From CALDUY01 sp046350255 (lineage in GTDB: Bacteria > Planctomycetota > Planctomycetia > Gemmatales > Gemmataceae): a stretch of 64,000 nt of DNA. Location: the NCBI GenBank assembly GCA_046350255.1, contig JAXMAV010000006.1, forward strand, positions 186,001 through 250,000, read 5' to 3'. This document shows, piece by piece, positions 26,716 to 35,796 of this stretch; position 1 is the first letter of the stretch, and every line of letters starts with the position of its first letter. The position numbers were made by a program, and so were the translations under genes. Below the pieces are notes generated by a model. The model had not been told where the DNA came from, made no database searches, and was given only the letters and a program-made list of their open reading frames with translations.

Positions 26716-28794
26716 GTGAACAGACATCGAACACGGCAAGCCGACTCACTCGCGCAGGCGGAGCCAGGACCAGATTCTGACTCCGGACCGAAGGAGCCCT
26801 TCCTCAACGCTCTCCCACCAGCATATCTGGCGTCTCCCGAAAGTGGTAACGCTGTCAGCGCCATCCCCCAGCCAGTGGAAGCGCGCCGGCGACTGGATCA
26901 ACTGGCGGATGCGGTCCTTTCGGGCGCCGGCGAGGCCGAGAGCCAGCTACCTCCATTCCTCATTTCCGAGGTGGTATTGGTGCGCGAGGCCTTTACCCAC
27001 TTCGAGAACGGCGAGGACGACCGGGCTCAGGAGAAACTCCGGGGGATTGGTCTGGCTTCTTCCTGCCTGGAATGGAAGGTGTTCTTACGCGGGCTGATGG
27101 CTCACGCACGCGGCGACAGGGCACGGGCCCTGGAGCACTGGCGACGTTTGCAACCGGCGAGACTGCCCTTTCGCCTGGCGGCTCCCTTTCGCATGACCAT
27201 CGACTCGGACTTCGCCCGCCATCAGCCCCCGTCGCAAGCACACGTACTTCACCAGCAATTTCGGGAGCTGCAGGCCGACAAGCTAGTAGGCCATCTGCGC
27301 GAGGTAAACCGGAGCCTGGCTGGGGCTGGCTCGATGGCGCGGGCTTTTCGAGCGGCCGAGGCGGCGCTTCCGCTGCTGCGCGCGAGTTTGCCTGGCGGAG
27401 ACGAGCGCCTGGCTGGTTTCCTGTACTGGACCATGCTGCATCATGGGCCCGATGAGATCTTGCGCTATCGCCGAGCGTTCTCCTCCCCGCCGGACGACCC
27501 GAACTTTCATCGGTTATCGGCGCTTGCCCAGGGCGGAGAAGCCTATGGCCCCGAGGCCCATGCTCACTGGATGCAGTACGAGGCCGAGCTAGCCAAGGGC
27601 CTGCCAGAATGGTCCGTCGAGGATACCCAGGTGGCACGTGCGCTGATCTGGTCGTACATGGCGCAACACGCCGCGGCCCGGATGCTCCTGGCACGCGAGC
27701 GAAGCAACTCCCCTGAGGCATTCCAGCCTTCCGTCGAGGAGTGTTATACCAGGGCGCTGTCGCTTCACCCGGAGTTGCTCGAGGCGCACGAGGGGTTGTT
27801 CGCGTATCTTGCGGAACGAGGCTCCGGGCTCCGGGCGATTCAGGCGGGACAATCACTTCTGGCTCGATTTCCTGGCCATCTTCCCACCGCGCGACGCCTG
27901 GCCTCGTTGCTTGGCCGCCGCAAGCTCCACGAACGTGCCCGGGAGATCCTGGCCGAGGCGTCGCAACTGCATCCACTTGATCGAGACCTGAAGCGCCAGC
28001 TCCTCTGGAGTCGCATCATGGTGGCCAACACGATGATGGCGCGCCAGGAGTACGAGCGGGCCTCCTACGAGTTCAATTGCGCAAGCAAACTGGCTGAGGG
28101 GATGGAGGAAGCCCTCGTTCGCTGCTACCTGGACTTCGCCAGAGAGTTGGCCCTGACAGGCCCCTCATCGGATCCAGGATCTCCCCGAACTGATCTGTGC
28201 CCCGAAGCGACCGCATACGCACGGCTGACCCGGGTGCTAGTCTGGAAACTGGCTCCGGGCGCCCTGGCAGATTACACCCGGAAGTTCGAGACCATGCTGC
28301 AGACAACCCTCACGGCCGACGCTGTCGTGGCCCTGCTGCAGGTATCGGCCTGTCTGGCTCTCGAAGGATGCCGGTATGCAGGCCAGGCCAGTCATACGAG
28401 CAAACTTCTCCGCCTGGCAGCTCAGGTGCCGCTGGGGCAGTTCAGCGATGGCCAGCTTCTGGCTTTCCTCCGGACCTTCCGAGAGGTTCGCCCCACGGTC
28501 GCTCTCCTTCGGCGCCTGGGGCGCGAGGCAGAGAGGCGTTCCCTGTCTGATCCGCGCGTGGGCTTCTACCTGGCCCTGGGCCTGAGGAATAGCCAGCGGC
28601 GCTGGAGTGCCGAGTCTCTCAGCCAGCTGCACCAGGCCCATCGGCTGGCCCAGGAGCAAGCGTCACGAACGCCAGCCACTGTAGATTTACTGGAAGAGAT
28701 CCAACAGCATCTGACGGAGGCGAAAGCTTCATTATTCTGTCTGCCGGAGGAAACGGTGACGGCGGTTGAGGATCCCGCGCAGGAGGCATCGTGA
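26716..28794 (+). CDS. Large TPR-like helical repeat protein, Hsp70 cassette
   Basis: A 692-residue protein built from helix pairs, with segments such as YTRALSLHPELLEAHEGLFAYL, split here as TPR-like at about 320-345, and ARRLASLLGRRKLHERAREI. The N-terminal 45 residues are disordered (QADSLAQAEPGPDSD). The protein probably serves as a scaffold. It begins with GTG at 26716, preceded by GGAGG. It ends in TGATG with the J-like gene, so it is the first gene of the cassette. It has no membrane segment. Not every repeat is clear, and its binding partner is unknown. Confidence 0.7.
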   Translation: MNRHRTRQADSLAQAEPGPDSDSGPKEPFLNALPPAYLASPESGNAVSAIPQPVEARRRLDQLADAVLSGAGEAESQLPPFLISEVVLVREAFTHFENGEDDRAQEKLRGIGLASSCLEWKVFLRGLMAHARGDRARALEHWRRLQPARLPFRLAAPFRMTIDSDFARHQPPSQAHVLHQQFRELQADKLVGHLREVNRSLAGAGSMARAFRAAEAALPLLRASLPGGDERLAGFLYWTMLHHGPDEILRYRRAFSSPPDDPNFHRLSALAQGGEAYGPEAHAHWMQYEAELAKGLPEWSVEDTQVARALIWSYMAQHAAARMLLARERSNSPEAFQPSVEECYTRALSLHPELLEAHEGLFAYLAERGSGLRAIQAGQSLLARFPGHLPTARRLASLLGRRKLHERAREILAEASQLHPLDRDLKRQLLWSRIMVANTMMARQEYERASYEFNCASKLAEGMEEALVRCYLDFARELALTGPSSDPGSPRTDLCPEATAYARLTRVLVWKLAPGALADYTRKFETMLQTTLTADAVVALLQVSACLALEGCRYAGQASHTSKLLRLAAQVPLGQFSDGQLLAFLRTFREVRPTVALLRRLGREAERRSLSDPRVGFYLALGLRNSQRRWSAESLSQLHQAHRLAQEQASRTPATVDLLEEIQQHLTEAKASLFCLPEETVTAVEDPAQEAS

Positions 28795-29090
28795 TGCGAC
28801 ATTGGTATCAACTGCTTGGTATTGAGATGGACAGCGACGAGGAGACCATCCGTGCCCGCTATCTGGAACTGATCCGCCAGCATCCACCGGGTTTGGATCC
28901 GGTCCGGTTCCACGCCATCCGTCAAGCTTACGAGGTCCTCCGGGATCGGGTGGAACGCGTCCGTCATCGACTGTTTCATACGGGCGCAGCTGACACCCTG
29001 GACAAGCTGATCGAGGAGCTGGCATGTCAGAGTCCCCCGCGCCGCGTCTCCCTCAAGACTCTCCTCACCGTAGTGACGCGCCAGCGGTAG
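28794..29090 (+). CDS. J-domain-like protein with non-canonical HPD
   Basis: A 98-residue protein: WYQLLGIEMDSDEETIRARYLELI followed by RQHPPGLDPVRFHAI and RQAYEVLRDR matches helices I to III of a J domain. The HPD loop reads HPP, so the Asp that normally stimulates Hsp70 ATPase is missing. The ATG at 28794 follows AGGAGG; a GTG at 28791 is the alternative. It overlaps the stop of the TPR gene (TGATG) and the GrpE-like gene begins within its last 67 bases. It may bind the cassette's DnaK without classical stimulation. Confidence 0.78.
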   Translation: MRHWYQLLGIEMDSDEETIRARYLELIRQHPPGLDPVRFHAIRQAYEVLRDRVERVRHRLFHTGAADTLDKLIEELACQSPPRRVSLKTLLTVVTRQR

Positions 29091-29779
29091 ATACTGCCTC
29101 GCTGGAGCAGGCGCTGGCCGCCTTCCGCAAGTGGTTTGTCGAGGCCAGCACGCCCGAAGGGCCGCCCCCGGTACCCGCATCCTCCAGGGTGGACCTTACG
29201 ACCCTGATGAACCTGTTCGTCGGCCTGCGCCAGGAGGTACACCTGCACACGCGAGCGGTTCGCACGCACCAGGAGCAGACTGCCCTTTTGATTGACCAAC
29301 TCACCCGCGCAGACCATCGCCCCACTTCGGGTGCAGGCAATCCAGAGGAGGCCCTGCGCGCGATGGTGTTGACGTTGATCGAGACTCACGACGCCCTGGG
29401 ACTGGCGGCCCGGGAAATTGAACGGATCGAGGCAAACACCGGCATTACGCCCATTTCCACTCCTGGAAGGAGTCGAACACTTTGGAATCGACTGGTGACC
29501 GCGATTGCCGGGCAACGGTCAGGGTCGGACTCCATCGTGGAGGCACTGGTTGAGGGCTATCGTCTGAGTCTCGACCGGCTCGAACGCATCCTGGTGCTAC
29601 AGGGAATTGAACGCATCCAGACGCAAGGGTTGCGCTACGACCCCGAGGTGATGGAGGTGCTCGAGGCGGTCGGCAACACAGGGCTGCCTGGCGGGACAGT
29701 CCTGGACGAGATACGGCGCGGCTACCGTTGGCATGGCCGCCTGCTGCGTTCCGCACTCGTGCGGGTGGCTCGGAGCTAG
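29024..29779 (+). CDS. grpE: GrpE-like protein, Hsp70 cassette
   Basis: A 251-residue protein. Residues 1-100 are disordered and helical. Residues 120-251 match GrpE: a helical part (EALVEGYRLSLDRLERIL) and the beta domain (RYDPEVMEVLEAVGNTGLPGG, then VLDEIRRGYRWHGRLLRSA and VRVARS). Compared with housekeeping GrpE (about 190 residues) the N-terminus is longer. It would release ADP from the DnaK encoded next. GAGGAG precedes its ATG, which lies inside the J-like gene. A second, housekeeping GrpE is likely elsewhere on the chromosome. Confidence 0.8.
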   Translation: MSESPAPRLPQDSPHRSDAPAVDTASLEQALAAFRKWFVEASTPEGPPPVPASSRVDLTTLMNLFVGLRQEVHLHTRAVRTHQEQTALLIDQLTRADHRPTSGAGNPEEALRAMVLTLIETHDALGLAAREIERIEANTGITPISTPGRSRTLWNRLVTAIAGQRSGSDSIVEALVEGYRLSLDRLERILVLQGIERIQTQGLRYDPEVMEVLEAVGNTGLPGGTVLDEIRRGYRWHGRLLRSALVRVARS

Positions 29780-29807
29780 GATGGCTTTTATTGTTGGAGA
29801 GCGTTTC

Positions 29808-31628
29808 ATGGAGCCGATTGTGGGTATCGACCTGGGCACCACCAACAGCGAGGTTGCCCTGGTGGTGGACGGCCAGCCGGTGGTATTCACGGAGGATGGC
29901 GATCCGATACTGCCCTCTGTGGTAGGGTTGACCGAGGAGGGCAAGCTGCTGGTGGGCAAGGCGGCGCGGAACCAATGGGCTCTCGCGCCCGAGCGTACTA
30001 TTCGCTCCGTGAAGCGTAGGATGGGGCAGGACGTTCAGGTGCCGCTGGGTGATCAGCTGTTCCGCCCACAGGAACTCTCGGCCATGATCCTGCGCCGGTT
30101 ATGCGAACGCGCTTCCGAGCATCTTGGGATGTCTGTATGTCGTGCAGTGATCACTGTGCCGGCCTACTTCAACGATGCCCAGCGGCAGGCCACCCGGGAA
30201 GCTGGCGCGCTGGCCGGGCTCGACGTCGTTCGGCTGCTCAATGAACCGACGGCGGCTTCCCTCACCTACGACACTGGCGAAGGCGAGCTGCGACGTCTGC
30301 TGGTGTACGACCTCGGAGGCGGCACCTTCGACGTCTCCATCGTCCAGGCCCAGAGTGGTGTGGTCGAGGTGCTATCGAGCCAGGGAGATACTCACCTGGG
30401 TGGCGACGATTTCGACGAGTTGCTGTTGCACCATGTCTGTGATCGGTTCCAGTCAGAAAAGGGGGTCGATCTACGCGGCAGCGCGGTCAGCCGGGCCCGG
30501 GTGTTGCGAGCGGTCGAGCTGGCCAAGAAGCACCTGTCGTTCCATCCATTCGCACGCATCCAGGAGGAGTTCATCGCCGAGAGCCAGGGTCGAGCCCTGC
30601 ACCTGGATATCGAACTTTCCCGAGAGGAGTACGAGGAGCTAATTCGCCCACTGGTGAACCGCACCATGGATTGTGTCCAGCGCGCTCTGACTGATGCCCG
30701 GGTCAGTGTGGCAGATCTGCAGAAAATTGTGCTCGTAGGCGGTAGCTCGCGCACACCGCTGGTGGGTCAGATGCTGACCGATGCGCTACGGCTGCCGCTG
30801 CATCAGGAGGTGGATCCTGACCTGTGCGTGGCCATGGGAGCGGCCATCGAGGCAGCCCAGCTTGCCGGTCAGAAGGCTGGCCCGGTCCTGGTGGATATCA
30901 CGCCGCATTCGCTGGGGATCAAGTACATCAGCCGGAATGGAGAGGGCATGGAGCATCCCCATCGCTTCGCTCCAATCCTTCACCGGAATACGCCGATACC
31001 ATCGACACGCAGCGAGGTGTTCTTCACCTGCGCGGATAATCAGCGGCAGGTGGAAATCGACATCTACCAAGGTGAGCATGGCGATGTGCGCCGCAACCAT
31101 CGTGTTGGGACATTTCTGATCGAAGGCCTGGCCGCCGTTCCTGCGGGGAACCCCATCGTTGTACAGTTTGACCTGACGCTGGATGGCGTGCTCCGGGTGA
31201 CCGCTCAGGAGCGGGCCAGCGGGATGCAGAAACAGGTCACCCTCGATAACGCCCTGGCGCGGTTTCAGCGGGACAACCGCGCCATCGCGATAGAGCGGCT
31301 GGACCGCCTGTGGAACCACTCGTCGTCAGAAGAGCCACCTCCGCCGGACCTGCTCGCACGGGAAGAAGTGTTCGAGCCAGTCAGCACCCAGCCGATGCCG
31401 GTCCCCGAACCGGAAGGCCAGCGAGGCCATCATCGGGAGGTAATCCTGGCCCGGGCGCTGATCGAGAAGACAGAGCGTTTGCTTCCACACACCTTGCCGG
31501 AGGACCGTCTCGAGCTGGTAAAGCTGATGAGCGCGATGCAGGAGGCCATGGCTTCCCAGGTGTGGGGCGACCTGCACCAGGCCACCGAAACGCTCTCAGA
31601 AATGATCTTCTACCTGGAGGATGCCTGA
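29808..31628 (+). CDS. dnaK: Hsp70/DnaK-family chaperone
   Basis: A 606-residue Hsp70. The nucleotide-binding domain is well conserved: GIDLGTTNSEVAL, VPAYFNDAQRQATREAG, NEPTAASL, DLGGGTFDVSIV, and VGGSSRTPLV. The substrate-binding domain begins near residue 370 (VDITPHSLGIK). The C-terminal lid is shorter and divergent (RALIEKTERLLPHTLPEDR), and there is no EEVD end. It is shorter than typical DnaK (630-640). ATG at 29808 follows GGAGAG; an in-frame ATG at 29781 is also possible. The cassette suggests a specialised client rather than a housekeeping role. Confidence 0.92.
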   Translation: MEPIVGIDLGTTNSEVALVVDGQPVVFTEDGDPILPSVVGLTEEGKLLVGKAARNQWALAPERTIRSVKRRMGQDVQVPLGDQLFRPQELSAMILRRLCERASEHLGMSVCRAVITVPAYFNDAQRQATREAGALAGLDVVRLLNEPTAASLTYDTGEGELRRLLVYDLGGGTFDVSIVQAQSGVVEVLSSQGDTHLGGDDFDELLLHHVCDRFQSEKGVDLRGSAVSRARVLRAVELAKKHLSFHPFARIQEEFIAESQGRALHLDIELSREEYEELIRPLVNRTMDCVQRALTDARVSVADLQKIVLVGGSSRTPLVGQMLTDALRLPLHQEVDPDLCVAMGAAIEAAQLAGQKAGPVLVDITPHSLGIKYISRNGEGMEHPHRFAPILHRNTPIPSTRSEVFFTCADNQRQVEIDIYQGEHGDVRRNHRVGTFLIEGLAAVPAGNPIVVQFDLTLDGVLRVTAQERASGMQKQVTLDNALARFQRDNRAIAIERLDRLWNHSSSEEPPPPDLLAREEVFEPVSTQPMPVPEPEGQRGHHREVILARALIEKTERLLPHTLPEDRLELVKLMSAMQEAMASQVWGDLHQATETLSEMIFYLEDA

Positions 31629-31945
31629 TGGCGCTGACCTGCCCGGTTTGCAAGGCCTCGAACCTGGTTCCGCCTCACTGTCGTCGCTGCAAAGCTGACC
31701 TGACCGATCTGTTCGCCCTTGCGGCGGAACATGCGGCTATCCGGGCCCAGGCGCGCGAGCAGTTCAAGGCTGGACAGTGGCAGCAGGCCTACCTGGCGGC
31801 CCGGCGCGCGCTGGCGATCCGTCAGGATCCCAGCACGCTGCGCCTCGCAGGAATAACGGCGCTGCTGGCTGGCGACCTGGTCGGAACCTGGCACTCCTAC
31901 TGTCAGGAGTCGCAGACAGGAACGGAGCCTATGGCGCCGGGCTAA
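31628..31945 (+). CDS. Small zinc-ribbon protein with TPR-like helices
   Basis: A 105-residue protein. Two Cys pairs, CPVC and CRRC, at the N-terminus with a ten-residue-plus linker form a zinc ribbon. Three helices follow, with the TPR-like AREQFKAGQWQQAYLAARRALAI. It starts in TGATG with the dnaK stop, so it is the last gene of the cassette. It may be an adaptor for the Hsp70. Its function is not known. Confidence 0.72.
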   Translation: MALTCPVCKASNLVPPHCRRCKADLTDLFALAAEHAAIRAQAREQFKAGQWQQAYLAARRALAIRQDPSTLRLAGITALLAGDLVGTWHSYCQESQTGTEPMAPG

Positions 31946-32025
31946 ATCCAGGATTTACCCGCGCGGCATGCACCGGTGTGATAAGATCAAAACCAATATT
32001 GTCCCGCCTCTCCCGGACCATCGCC

Positions 32026-34890
32026 ATGACCAGCCCATCTCGGCCAGAGGAAGGAGCCGACGCCGCCACGGATTTACCCACGCCGGCAGTCACCCCCACT
32101 GCGCCCACGGCGGGCGCCTCGCTGGTATTTCACACGGCACCATCGTTTGAGCTTTCCGGAAGGTTTGGGCGCTACGAAATCGGTCGCTGCCTGGGCAAGG
32201 GTGGCATGGGATGCGTGTACCTGGCCCGGGATACTCACCTGGACCGCCAGGTGGCACTGAAGGTCCCCTTTCTCGCAGCAGGCGAGTCGTCCACGTTGCG
32301 TGAACGCTTCGCGCGCGAAGCGCGGGCGGCCGCCACCTTGCACCATCCGAACATCTGTCCGGTTCACGATGTGGGCACGGTGGGAGAGATCCCCTACCTG
32401 ACGATGGCCTACATTGAAGGTGCAACGCTGCACGAATGGGCTACTCAGCCGCGCCCGGTGCATGAACTGCTTCAGGTATGCCGAACCGTCGCCCTGGCGC
32501 TCCACGAGGCCCATCGCAAGGGAGTGATTCACCGAGATCTCAAGCCCTCCAACGTCATGATCGACTTGCGGGGCGAACCAGTGGTCATGGATTTTGGGTT
32601 GGCCCGCCGGATGCAGCTGGATGACGACAACCGCCTGACCTCGCCTGGCATGTTGCTGGGAACGCCTGCGTACATGCCGCCAGAGCATGTGCAGCCCGCA
32701 GAGATGATGCCGACGCCAGCCGGCGACATCTACAGCCTGGGGGTCATGCTGTATGAGCTGCTCACCGGACGCTGTCCATTTCAGGGACAGGTGTTGTCCC
32801 TGCTGGCGCGGATCGTGTCAGAACCTCCCGCTCCGCCTTCGCAGTGGAAGCCCGGCCTGGATCCGCGCCTGGATGCGATCTGCCTACGCGCGTTGGCCAA
32901 GCGGCCGGAAGATCGCTTCGCGTGCATGACCGATCTGGCCGCAGCCCTGACGTCGGTCATGGTCAACCCGGAACCCCCGGTGACGCCTGCTTCCCCGGCC
33001 TCAACGCTCCAACTGGAGCCACGCCACGCGCTGAAGATGCTGGAAATGCTGCGGACCTATGGCTGGGCCCGGGCGACGCATCGCATTCGTCAGCGTGCTG
33101 ATCACTACGAACCTTCTGCGCAGAAGACCGCCTTCCGCGGCTTCCTCGACTGGGTTGCCGAGCAATCCACGCCCGATTCTCGCGCGGTCGAGGCGCTGCA
33201 GGCCCATCCTGAAGGGAAGGCGCTACGCGGTTGGGTGCTGGCGGGGAGGGCCTCGTACCTCCTGCGTGATCGCGACTACCAGGGGGCCCAGAAGCTGCTG
33301 GAGAAAGCCGAGGCCGAGGGCGACTCGAGCGATGGTATGCTCCAGGCCACCATTGCGCACACGCGAGCCAGTAGCCTGGTGCATCTTGGCAAGTGTGATA
33401 CCGCCCTGCCCCATCTGCATCGGGCGCTCGAAGGATTTGGTCGGACACACTTCATGACCGGGCGCGTGCTGGATACTCTGGGGATGGCTTATGCGCTCAA
33501 GGGTAACTTCCCGATTGGACGCGAGTTCTACGAGCAATCGATCCGGCTGAAGCAACAATGCAACGACGAGGCTGGCATCGCCGTCAGCCATGGGCAGCTG
33601 GGCCGCCTCTATCTGGAATGGGGCCACCTGGACGAAGCCGAGCGCCATTTCCAGGAAGACCTGCGCCTGGCTCTGAAGTTGCGCAGCCGATGGAGCGAGA
33701 CACAAATCTACAACCATCTAGGTCAGCTCGCACTGGCCCGGGGCGAAAAGGAACTGGCCGCCGGCCGGCGAGCGTCCGCCCGTCGGCAGTTCAGCGCAGC
33801 TGCCGGCTGGCTCGACCAGAGCATCCATTTGAGCCGGGAGGGACGGTTCCCCATCTCCGAGGCATTCGCCCACAAGGATCGCGCCCTGGTCTACCTGCAC
33901 GAGGGAGACCTGCCGCGCGCCGAGGACCAGGTTCGGCTGGCGCTGGATCAGTTCAACGGGAATCAGTTTCGCGAGGGTCTCGCCAAGACGCAGATGGTGG
34001 AAGGGTTGTTGCTTCGACGTCGGGAGAACTGGGTCGAGTCGGAACGACGATTCCGCAGCGCCCTGGCCTACTTTGAGGAAACCGAGGAGCAGGACAAGGT
34101 GGTCTGCGCGTTGCTGGAGATCGCCCGCACCCAGCGCGACCAGGGGTTACCCACGCCCCTGGTCACCCGGGCGTTCCTCGAAGCGCTAGCCCGCGCCGAG
34201 GCCAGTCGGCACGATCCGCTGGTACACAAGATCGAGCAGGAGCTACACGAACACGACGTGGAGGCCTATCTCCGGCACATTTACCGTCGCGCGCGAGGGG
34301 CCTCGATCGATGATGATACCCCTACCCTGGCCGAGGGACAGACCGACGTCGGCACCGTGCTTGCCATCGATCTGCCCGGCTTCACGCAGTTCGCCCATGG
34401 CCTCGATGCCGAGACTGTCCTTTCCACCTTCAACCACCTGCTGGCCGACTTTGCCGACGTGCTCGCCCGGCATCAGGCGCGAGTGCTGGCCTACCGCGGC
34501 AGTGGACTCCTGGCGCTGACTCGCGAATATCGTCATGCTGAGCGGGCGGTTCGGGCCGCGCTCGATATCCTGGCCGCGCTCGATGCCTTCAACCATCCCC
34601 GGCGTTTGCTCGATCTTCCGGTCTTCCAGGCGCGCATCGGGATCAGTTCGGGCGATGTGCTACTGGGCAATGTGGGCACCTACCACAAGATGGACTTCAC
34701 CGCCATCGGCCCGGCTCTGAACCTCGCCAGCGCCATCCGCAACGAGGCTATTCCAGGCCGTCCCTGTGTCTCGCGATCAACATACGAGCAGATCCGGGAC
34801 CGCTATGGCGTCGATCCCGGCGGACCACGCCAGGTTCCCTTCATCGGTCAAGGTCCCGTCGAGGTCTGGGATATCCTGGGTGTGCGATAA
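32026..34890 (+). CDS. Ser/Thr protein kinase with TPR repeats and class III cyclase-like domain
   Basis: A 954-residue soluble protein. The kinase (about 45-310) has an intact active site: GKGGMG (57-62), Lys79, Glu98, HRDLKPSN with Asp171, and DFG with Asp189, then GTPAYMPPEH. About 330-760 is TPR-like (GRLYLEWGHLDEAERHFQE). About 770-950 resembles a class III nucleotidyl cyclase: Asp782 in IDLPGFT is retained, but the second metal Asp is replaced (YRGSGLLAL, Ser826). GISSGDVLLGNVG and DFTAIGPALNLASAI are present. It likely acts as a kinase, with the cyclase part as a regulatory or pseudo-enzyme module. It starts 80 bases after the Hsp70 cassette. Confidence 0.9.
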   Translation: MTSPSRPEEGADAATDLPTPAVTPTAPTAGASLVFHTAPSFELSGRFGRYEIGRCLGKGGMGCVYLARDTHLDRQVALKVPFLAAGESSTLRERFAREARAAATLHHPNICPVHDVGTVGEIPYLTMAYIEGATLHEWATQPRPVHELLQVCRTVALALHEAHRKGVIHRDLKPSNVMIDLRGEPVVMDFGLARRMQLDDDNRLTSPGMLLGTPAYMPPEHVQPAEMMPTPAGDIYSLGVMLYELLTGRCPFQGQVLSLLARIVSEPPAPPSQWKPGLDPRLDAICLRALAKRPEDRFACMTDLAAALTSVMVNPEPPVTPASPASTLQLEPRHALKMLEMLRTYGWARATHRIRQRADHYEPSAQKTAFRGFLDWVAEQSTPDSRAVEALQAHPEGKALRGWVLAGRASYLLRDRDYQGAQKLLEKAEAEGDSSDGMLQATIAHTRASSLVHLGKCDTALPHLHRALEGFGRTHFMTGRVLDTLGMAYALKGNFPIGREFYEQSIRLKQQCNDEAGIAVSHGQLGRLYLEWGHLDEAERHFQEDLRLALKLRSRWSETQIYNHLGQLALARGEKELAAGRRASARRQFSAAAGWLDQSIHLSREGRFPISEAFAHKDRALVYLHEGDLPRAEDQVRLALDQFNGNQFREGLAKTQMVEGLLLRRRENWVESERRFRSALAYFEETEEQDKVVCALLEIARTQRDQGLPTPLVTRAFLEALARAEASRHDPLVHKIEQELHEHDVEAYLRHIYRRARGASIDDDTPTLAEGQTDVGTVLAIDLPGFTQFAHGLDAETVLSTFNHLLADFADVLARHQARVLAYRGSGLLALTREYRHAERAVRAALDILAALDAFNHPRRLLDLPVFQARIGISSGDVLLGNVGTYHKMDFTAIGPALNLASAIRNEAIPGRPCVSRSTYEQIRDRYGVDPGGPRQVPFIGQGPVEVWDILGVR

Positions 34891-34901
34891 TCCGGCCGAG
34901 C

Positions 34902-35684
34902 CTACTTCCCGAAGTAGTACGTCATGCCCACGGAGAAGCCCATGGTGTTAATGCCGCCGTTTCGCGGGGCCAGGCAGGCGTTGGACAGATGCTGATAGCC
35001 CACCTCGGCATCGACCGAAATGTTCTCCAGGAGCATCAGGCGAGCGCCCACGTCTGCCCGGAGAAAGAAGGTGAACTCCTGCCCGATCAACTCTTGCTGC
35101 AGATCCTTGTAGGCATCGGTCAGGACAAAACCGCCCCCCCCCTGGATGTACGGCACTACCAGGCATTCGGGTTGCACGAAATTGTAGCGAAGGATGGCGT
35201 TGGGCCCGGTGAAGTAGGATCCGAACTGCTCGAGCACTGGCGCGTAGTTCACCTCGACAAGCGCCTCGATGGATCCCCGGAAGATCCCGAAATCATCTGT
35301 GGGACTGGTGAGCATGTAACCCAGGCGGGCGGCCAGGGGAATATAGTCAAATCCCGGTCCTCCTGGGCCCCAGGTGGTCTTTTTGTAATAACCAGCCATG
35401 GCCTGGAAGGTCATGCCTCCAGCGTTGAAGGGGAAGATCTCGGCAAGCGGCCCTGCGTTCTTCTCGCTGATGGTTAGAGGGTGAGGATCGACAACCCAGG
35501 AATCGACCACCACCGGTGCCGGGGTGGTCACCTCGACCGGCGGGGATGGTGGCGCGGACGCCTGTGCTGGTTTGGCTGGTGGGATACCGCCTGGCGCGTC
35601 AGCTGCCAGGATTGGCGCGGTCAGCGACATCAGGCCCACCATGATCACACCGGACCAGATCCATGCGCGGCCCATGAGCGGCAT
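34902..35684 (-). CDS. PagL-like outer-membrane acyloxyacyl hydrolase
   Basis: A 260-residue protein with a signal peptide (RAWIWSGVIMVGLMSLTAPILAA, split as residues 5-27) and a Pro-rich linker up to residue 60. The C-terminal 180 residues look like an eight-strand beta-barrel ending in Phe-Gly-Lys. The end reads GYQHLSNACLAPRNGGIN, with the His and Ser spacing of the PagL (lipid A 3-O-deacylase) active site. It might trim acyl chains from lipid A. The ATG at 35684 follows AAGGTAAGG. The catalytic Glu was not placed with confidence. Confidence 0.75.
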   Translation of the reverse strand: MPLMGRAWIWSGVIMVGLMSLTAPILAADAPGGIPPAKPAQASAPPSPPVEVTTPAPVVVDSWVVDPHPLTISEKNAGPLAEIFPFNAGGMTFQAMAGYYKKTTWGPGGPGFDYIPLAARLGYMLTSPTDDFGIFRGSIEALVEVNYAPVLEQFGSYFTGPNAILRYNFVQPECLVVPYIQGGGGFVLTDAYKDLQQELIGQEFTFFLRADVGARLMLLENISVDAEVGYQHLSNACLAPRNGGINTMGFSVGMTYYFGK

Positions 35685-35796
35685 CCTTACCTTGACCGAG
35701 AATACCACCCCATCGCCCCCAGTGCGCCAGATAGCCAGATCCAGGCGAGTTTTCCCGACCTGGCTTGAAGCCAATTGACAGAGTAAACCAGGCAAG

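Noticed and set aside
31777..32025. N-terminal extension of the kinase to 31777
   Set aside because: It overlaps the zinc-ribbon gene in another frame and its sequence is low-complexity; the conserved part begins after the ATG at 32026.
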